Assembly (NCBI GenBank): GCA_003024985.2
Contig: PXIH01S0053614.1
Source: Euperipatoides rowelli
Taxonomy: Eukaryota > Onychophora > Udeonychophora > Euonychophora > Peripatopsidae
DNA: 11,874 nt
Reading direction: 5' to 3' (one strand)
Position 1 is the stretch's first letter. Every line of letters begins with the position of its first letter. The notes beneath the pieces are model-generated. The model was not told the origin of the DNA. It saw nothing but the letters and a program-made list of their open reading frames with translations, and made no database searches. Position numbers and translations under genes: made by a program. Positions 8,320 to 11,874 of the stretch are shown here, piece after piece.

Positions 8320-9171
8320 TAATTATTAGCCTTTTGATATATATCGAAATCCATCCCGTGCTGGATTCCGCAGCACATCCTTCCATAATATATTGATTCA
8401 TTACTATCATCAGAAGAACGTTTGGAGAAATTAAATAGTGATATTTTTCTATGATGCTTCCTGGAAACCCAGTGTCATTTGTACACTCATTTCATTACAT
8501 ATTTGGGATATTATTTTAAACATTTATTAATTTTGTATCACCAGTTCTTCTACATTTATACTTTATCAGAAGAAGATAGTTGGGAATCGATCTGTGGTAT
8601 AGTACTTCGATCTTATAATCACTCGGAGGCACTATAGTACTACTGTTATTGAAATTTATGCATTCTGTGACATCAAGACAATCGCTATTGTGAATATGGT
8701 CAACATCATCTTTATCGTAATGTAAGTTTATTGATATGGTAAATCCTGATCAGGTAGTACAACTATTACTTCTTATTTGCAATTAGTGGTACCATTAATT
8801 AGACTAATTTAATTATTTTCTTTCCATAACATTTATGTATATTATTGCTTTCTTTGTTATTATTACTTTAGAACTATATTCTTCTGAACCCTATAGATTA
8901 TAGCCTACTAGTACTAGACTAGTGTTTATTTGTTTATTGCAAAGAGACTAAATTTCCAGTTTTATATATCCAGCATATTCTTTTAGACTTAGAGTTGTTT
9001 ATATTTCACTTAGATTATTTCCTTTATAATTATCATACAGTTTAAAATATTAATTGTTATTTACTAAGAAAGACACTTAATATAATTAACTGATTTTATT
9101 ACCTTTGTCTATTACAATTTATTTTAATTGTTGCCTATATCTTAGAGTTGACTAGACTATACTGCTCTACG

Positions 9172-9985
9172 CTTAGGGAGTAGCCTACTTTCCTGTTTTA
9201 CATTATTCTCAAAATTGTTTAGGATATTTAATACACCATTTTATCTAACAAGCTTGCTTTATTAAATTTAACTTTCTTTCTCATTGTAAGTGTAACAATA
9301 TACAATTTTAAATCATGTTGAGACAGTGAGGGATTCTACTCCAACTATTTGTAGCCTACTTTTATAAAAATTTCTTTCATTATTAATACCATTCAATTTC
9401 CTTTTATTTATTTTTTGTGAACACTGTTCTAGTTGTTGAACAGTATTTTACCTTTAAGTGAACAAGGTATGTTGATTTTTTTTTTTTGTATTTGTTGAAT
9501 GTCATTGTTATTCAGATCGACTACTTGACATCCTCATAAGTGTTTGTGAATACTCTTTCTTTATTTTATATTAAGTGTTTAAGTGACAACACAGAGATTT
9601 TACAGAAACAACCACACTATATTTTTTTCTCCTGCATTTTATTTTATTAAATCATATTTTTATATCTGAATAAAAAAATATATTTTATTCTATTTCTGTG
9701 CATCGATTGTTAAATTGATATTATCCCCAGTACACATTAGTTTAATATTTATGATAATATATGAGCACACTATACAAGATTGAATTTTAATATTATCATT
9801 CTTCATCTATATCTTGTTTTTTTTTTTAACATCATATTTTGAAACAAGGTATTGAGGATTTTTACAATTTATCCAAACTGAATGTTTAATCTCACAAGTG
9901 GGAAAATTATTGTTTGGGCAATATTAATATTTAAATATTTAGATTAGATCTAAATTTTATTGGATTGTGGGTTTGGTTGGGGACT
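9172..9985. other. About 815 bp block present only in the 3' LTR
   Basis: In the 5' LTR the sequence runs from GCTCTAC straight into TCTAAGTAC (about 2236-2252); in the 3' LTR about 815 bp lie between the equivalents of these. The block is AT-rich, has no coding frame and contains an AATAAA (9669-9674) and T-runs. Its edges hold a weak inverted match (GGAGTAG on the left, CTACTC on the right), too short to prove a transposon. It is either an insertion into the 3' LTR or ancestral LTR sequence lost from the 5' copy. Confidence 0.7.
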
Positions 9986-10114
9986 ACTCATCTAAGTACA
10001 AGTTATCCATTGTGTTAGGCCTTATAAAGTTTATCATTACCAGTCTGACATTTAACCATTCTCATAATTATGATGTATTTTTTTCTCATACCCCTTCCCT
10101 CTCCAATCACCTCA

Positions 10115-10916
10115 CCAGCAGAAAATATAGACTATCATTAAACACTGTCACCCTGCCTACTTTGCTTCCCCATTTGGGAAATAATGGGGTCTTCTTTCTA
10201 GTTTAAATAAAAAATATTACTGGATTTAAACAATTGAAATATCAGAGGACTGCAAGAAGATCATTTGATCATTTTGATTGTCTTCACAAGCTTTTTTACC
10301 TTGCCTATCTGTCTACTTGGTGCGAAAAATATGAACTATTTGTTATTGTTAATTATTAATGAAAATATTTAAAACTCAGATATCATTGAAATTGATAAAA
10401 ATTAAAATTAAATAACATAAAAAAGCTGCCATTTAAACAAAAATCATTTAAATTGGATCAAAATGAGCCAATATATGAGGGGGAAATGTCACTAAATGTT
10501 TCAGTTGTTTTGTGTGTGTGTTTTAAGCAAACAACATCATATAATCCTATACATAAAAATAGTAATAATACAAAATAGAGAACATAAGAAAATGTTATTT
10601 AAAAAAATAAATAAATAAAATCGAATATAAAAAGGCCTGAGATATGAGCAATTATCTATTATGACATAAAATTCGTTCACTATTTTGAAACAATGCCATT
10701 TTAGAAGTGTCACCAAATTATATCAGTATACCAACACATATTATAGGAATGGCAAAAAAATGGGCCCTTGTCTTCTTCACAAAGTAGCATAGGCCTACAG
10801 GAATAAATTTTTAACCTTATAATACTGCCAAATTTTTGCAACTTTTTTAATGCTAAGCGATCCACTCAGCAGGCGGAAAACTTGTGAAATTTATTATTTA
10901 TTTAAAGTGATTTATT
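10115..10916. other. Non-coding flank downstream of the LTR element
   Basis: AT-rich DNA with short homopolymer and AAAT-type runs (for example about 10600-10620) and no credible reading frame on either strand. Bases 10121-10144 resemble the 5' flank. Nothing else is identifiable here. Confidence 0.6.
10901..10916. repeat. Left target-site duplication of the SINE
   Basis: TTTAAAGTGATTTATT, identical for 16 bases to 11187-11202. Direct repeats of this length on both sides of a tRNA-headed sequence are the mark of LINE-driven insertion. Confidence 0.85.
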
Positions 10917-11186
10917 GTCTGGTTCCGTGGTGGAGTTGGTTTCTGCTCGATGAACCTGAGACATATGCCAAGGGTTGCAGGTTCGATCCCTGGCTAGGGC
11001 AGTTAAGGAAAGGATTTTTTCCCTAAGCTATAACAGCTCGCCTTTGGTTTTTTCCCGGTACGCTGCCCTTCTTAACATCTAGGAACCTGTTTCTGGTGTA
11101 TTATTATCATTATATTATTATTAATTATTAAGTAAACACAAAAAAATATATTTCTTCTCCTGTTGGAGGGGAAATTTTTTTTTTTT
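10917..11186 (+). mobile_element. tRNA-derived SINE
   Basis: A 270-bp non-coding retroposon. The head has an RNA polymerase III A box (TGGTGGAGTTGG, 10928-10939) and B box (GGTTCGATCCC, 10980-10990) 40 bases apart, each matching its consensus. After the B box, TGGCTAGGGCA continues the tRNA-like T-stem and acceptor strand. The body (about 11000-11098) is followed by an ATT-rich tail (about 11099-11131), a short further segment, and a run of 15 Ts (11175-11189) that joins the right target repeat. SINEs encode no protein and move with the enzyme of a partner LINE, which is not in this window. The tRNA source is not certain, and the cloverleaf is degraded, so this is not a tRNA gene. A T-rich rather than A-rich end is unusual. 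The family is not identified. Confidence 0.85.
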
Positions 11187-11202
11187 TTTAAAGTGATTTA
11201 TT
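11187..11202. repeat. Right target-site duplication of the SINE
   Basis: Same 16 bases as 10901-10916. Its first three Ts merge with the T-run, so the exact border can move by a few bases. Confidence 0.85.
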
Positions 11203-11874
11203 TATTTATTTATTTAAAATAGATTGTATATGCACTAAGCTTTTCAACCTTATACCACAGTAACAGGCATTTGTTTTGGGATTATATGAAATAAATGATA
11301 TAACAACATATATACAATATATACAGTACAAATACTTAATGCTTTTTTTATAAATACAGCATTGTGGATATTTTTTTTATTGCCTAAAATATATTGTGTA
11401 CAGATTTTGCTATTATTTAATAAATAAATGAAAATGTCCCATATGTTTTTATAAAGTATATATGGTGTATTTCATAACACATTAAATATCTATATATTAA
11501 AATTAATATGTGAAGGGAAAACTTTGGATCCCTTTTTAAGCATATTGCACTCACGGAGGAGTGTGAGATTTGGCAGAGTTAAAGTTTATATGGAGAGGGA
11601 GTCAATAGATAAATTTATATAAAAGTTAAAACATTCATTGTTTAGCATTGTGTCTGCTTTTTACATAGGAGTGGCCTTTTTACAAAGGAAATTACAAAGG
11701 GGTGGCGGCTTTTTTTATTATTGGTCGAATTTCGACCAACACTGGATTACTAGTACACATTAATATATGAGTGGGATAACATACAAATACAAATATGCTG
11801 GACAACAACAGACTTTAGTCCAACGAGGTTGTCCTGGTCCTAATCTAATATTTTTTTTTAATATATTTAATTTT
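11203..11874. other. Non-coding AT-rich DNA
   Basis: Begins with a short TTTA repeat and continues as AT-rich sequence without a supported frame on either strand, polymerase III box pair or LTR similarity. The only structure seen is the palindrome at 11721-11739. The region runs off the window end. Confidence 0.6.
11721..11739. repeat. Perfect palindrome TTGGTCGAA-T-TTCGACCAA
   Basis: Nine-base arms around one central T. It could be a protein-binding site, a small transposon end or chance; no second copy is seen in the window. Confidence 0.6.

Larger units (their letters stand above)
247..10114 (+). mobile_element. Decayed Ty3/Gypsy-type LTR retrotransposon
   Basis: A complete but inactive element of about 9.87 kb. 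What is seen: long direct repeats at both ends starting TGTGC and ending CTCA, a tRNA-like primer site after the 5' repeat, and recognisable gag, protease, RT, RNase H and integrase remnants in that order on the + strand. RT before integrase is the Ty3/Gypsy order and excludes Ty1/Copia; the integrase keeps a D-x35-E spacing. Unusual points are the very long LTRs (2.1 and 2.5 kb), a second RNase H1-like domain after the tethered one, no visible CCHC knuckle in gag, and no env. Coding parts jump among all three frames and contain many stops. LTRs match at roughly nine bases in ten by eye in alignable blocks, which implies an old insertion. No clean 4-6 bp target duplication is visible (flanks end ...ACCAC and begin CCAGC...). 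The family within Ty3/Gypsy is not assigned. Confidence 0.93.
7627..10114 (+). repeat. 3' long terminal repeat
   Basis: About 2488 bp, homologous to 247-2371 from the same TGTGCTATTTTTTAAT start to the same CCAATCACCTCA end. Shared parts match closely, with scattered single-base changes. It carries blocks absent from the 5' copy: about 7739-7795, about 8622-8649 and about 9172-9985. It lacks the blocks at 965-1400 and 1531-1612 of the 5' copy. The TATA-like stretch (7986-7991), hairpin (8302-8319) and GTAAGT (8722-8727) are retained. It contains no convincing gene. Confidence 0.93.

Noticed and set aside
242-10119. 4-6 bp target-site duplication of the LTR element
   Set aside because: The bases next to the LTR ends (ACCAC and CCAGC) do not match; any duplication has decayed or the ends recombined.
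9967-10206. 79-residue frame over the 3' LTR end
   Set aside because: It runs across the LTR border into flank and has no motif or conserved partner in the 5' LTR.
10919-11003. Functional tRNA gene
   Set aside because: A and B boxes are present, but acceptor strands do not pair, no anticodon arm can be placed, and the sequence continues into a SINE body between target duplications.

Overview
The window is eukaryotic, very probably from an invertebrate animal genome. It is AT-rich, carries a hexanucleotide microsatellite and a tRNA-derived SINE, and is dominated by one decayed LTR retrotransposon with animal-type Ty3/Gypsy enzymes. I see no intact gene, no bacterial-style operon, no RNA gene beyond the SINE head and no CRISPR array. 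The species cannot be named from the sequence.

Layout: an (ACTATT)n microsatellite (1-84) and about 160 bp of anonymous flank lead into a 9.9 kb Ty3/Gypsy-type element (247-10114). Its long direct repeats, 247-2371 and 7627-10114, start TG, end CA and match over most of their length, apart from several large block differences. The internal region runs on the + strand: leader with a tRNA primer binding site candidate (about 2379-2396), gag-like region (2479-3385), protease (3386-3814), reverse transcriptase (about 3998-5069), tethered RNase H (about 5070-5453), a second and separate RNase H1-like domain (about 5454-5880), integrase (about 5996-7060), and a C-terminal tail ending at a TAA at 7600-7602, 24 bp before the 3' LTR. 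There is no env. Beyond the element, 10115-11874 is AT-rich non-coding DNA with one tRNA-derived SINE (10917-11186) between 16-bp target-site duplications.

State: this copy is dead. Every coding domain has stop codons, frameshifts or both. The protease active-site triplet is replaced, the first integrase Asp is Gly, and both RNase H domains have lost catalytic residues. The reverse transcriptase Asp residues remain visible. In an active relative, Gag would form the particle, protease would cut the polyprotein, RT and RNase H would make cDNA from a tRNA primer, and integrase would insert it.

Most worth following: (1) the extra RNase H1-type domain between the tethered RNase H and integrase, which keeps the handle region of cellular RNase H1; (2) a degraded reading frame inside the 5' LTR; (3) two LTRs that differ by several large blocks, so they do not look like simple diverged twins; (4) a primer binding site whose complement matches the SINE tRNA head in the same tRNA register.
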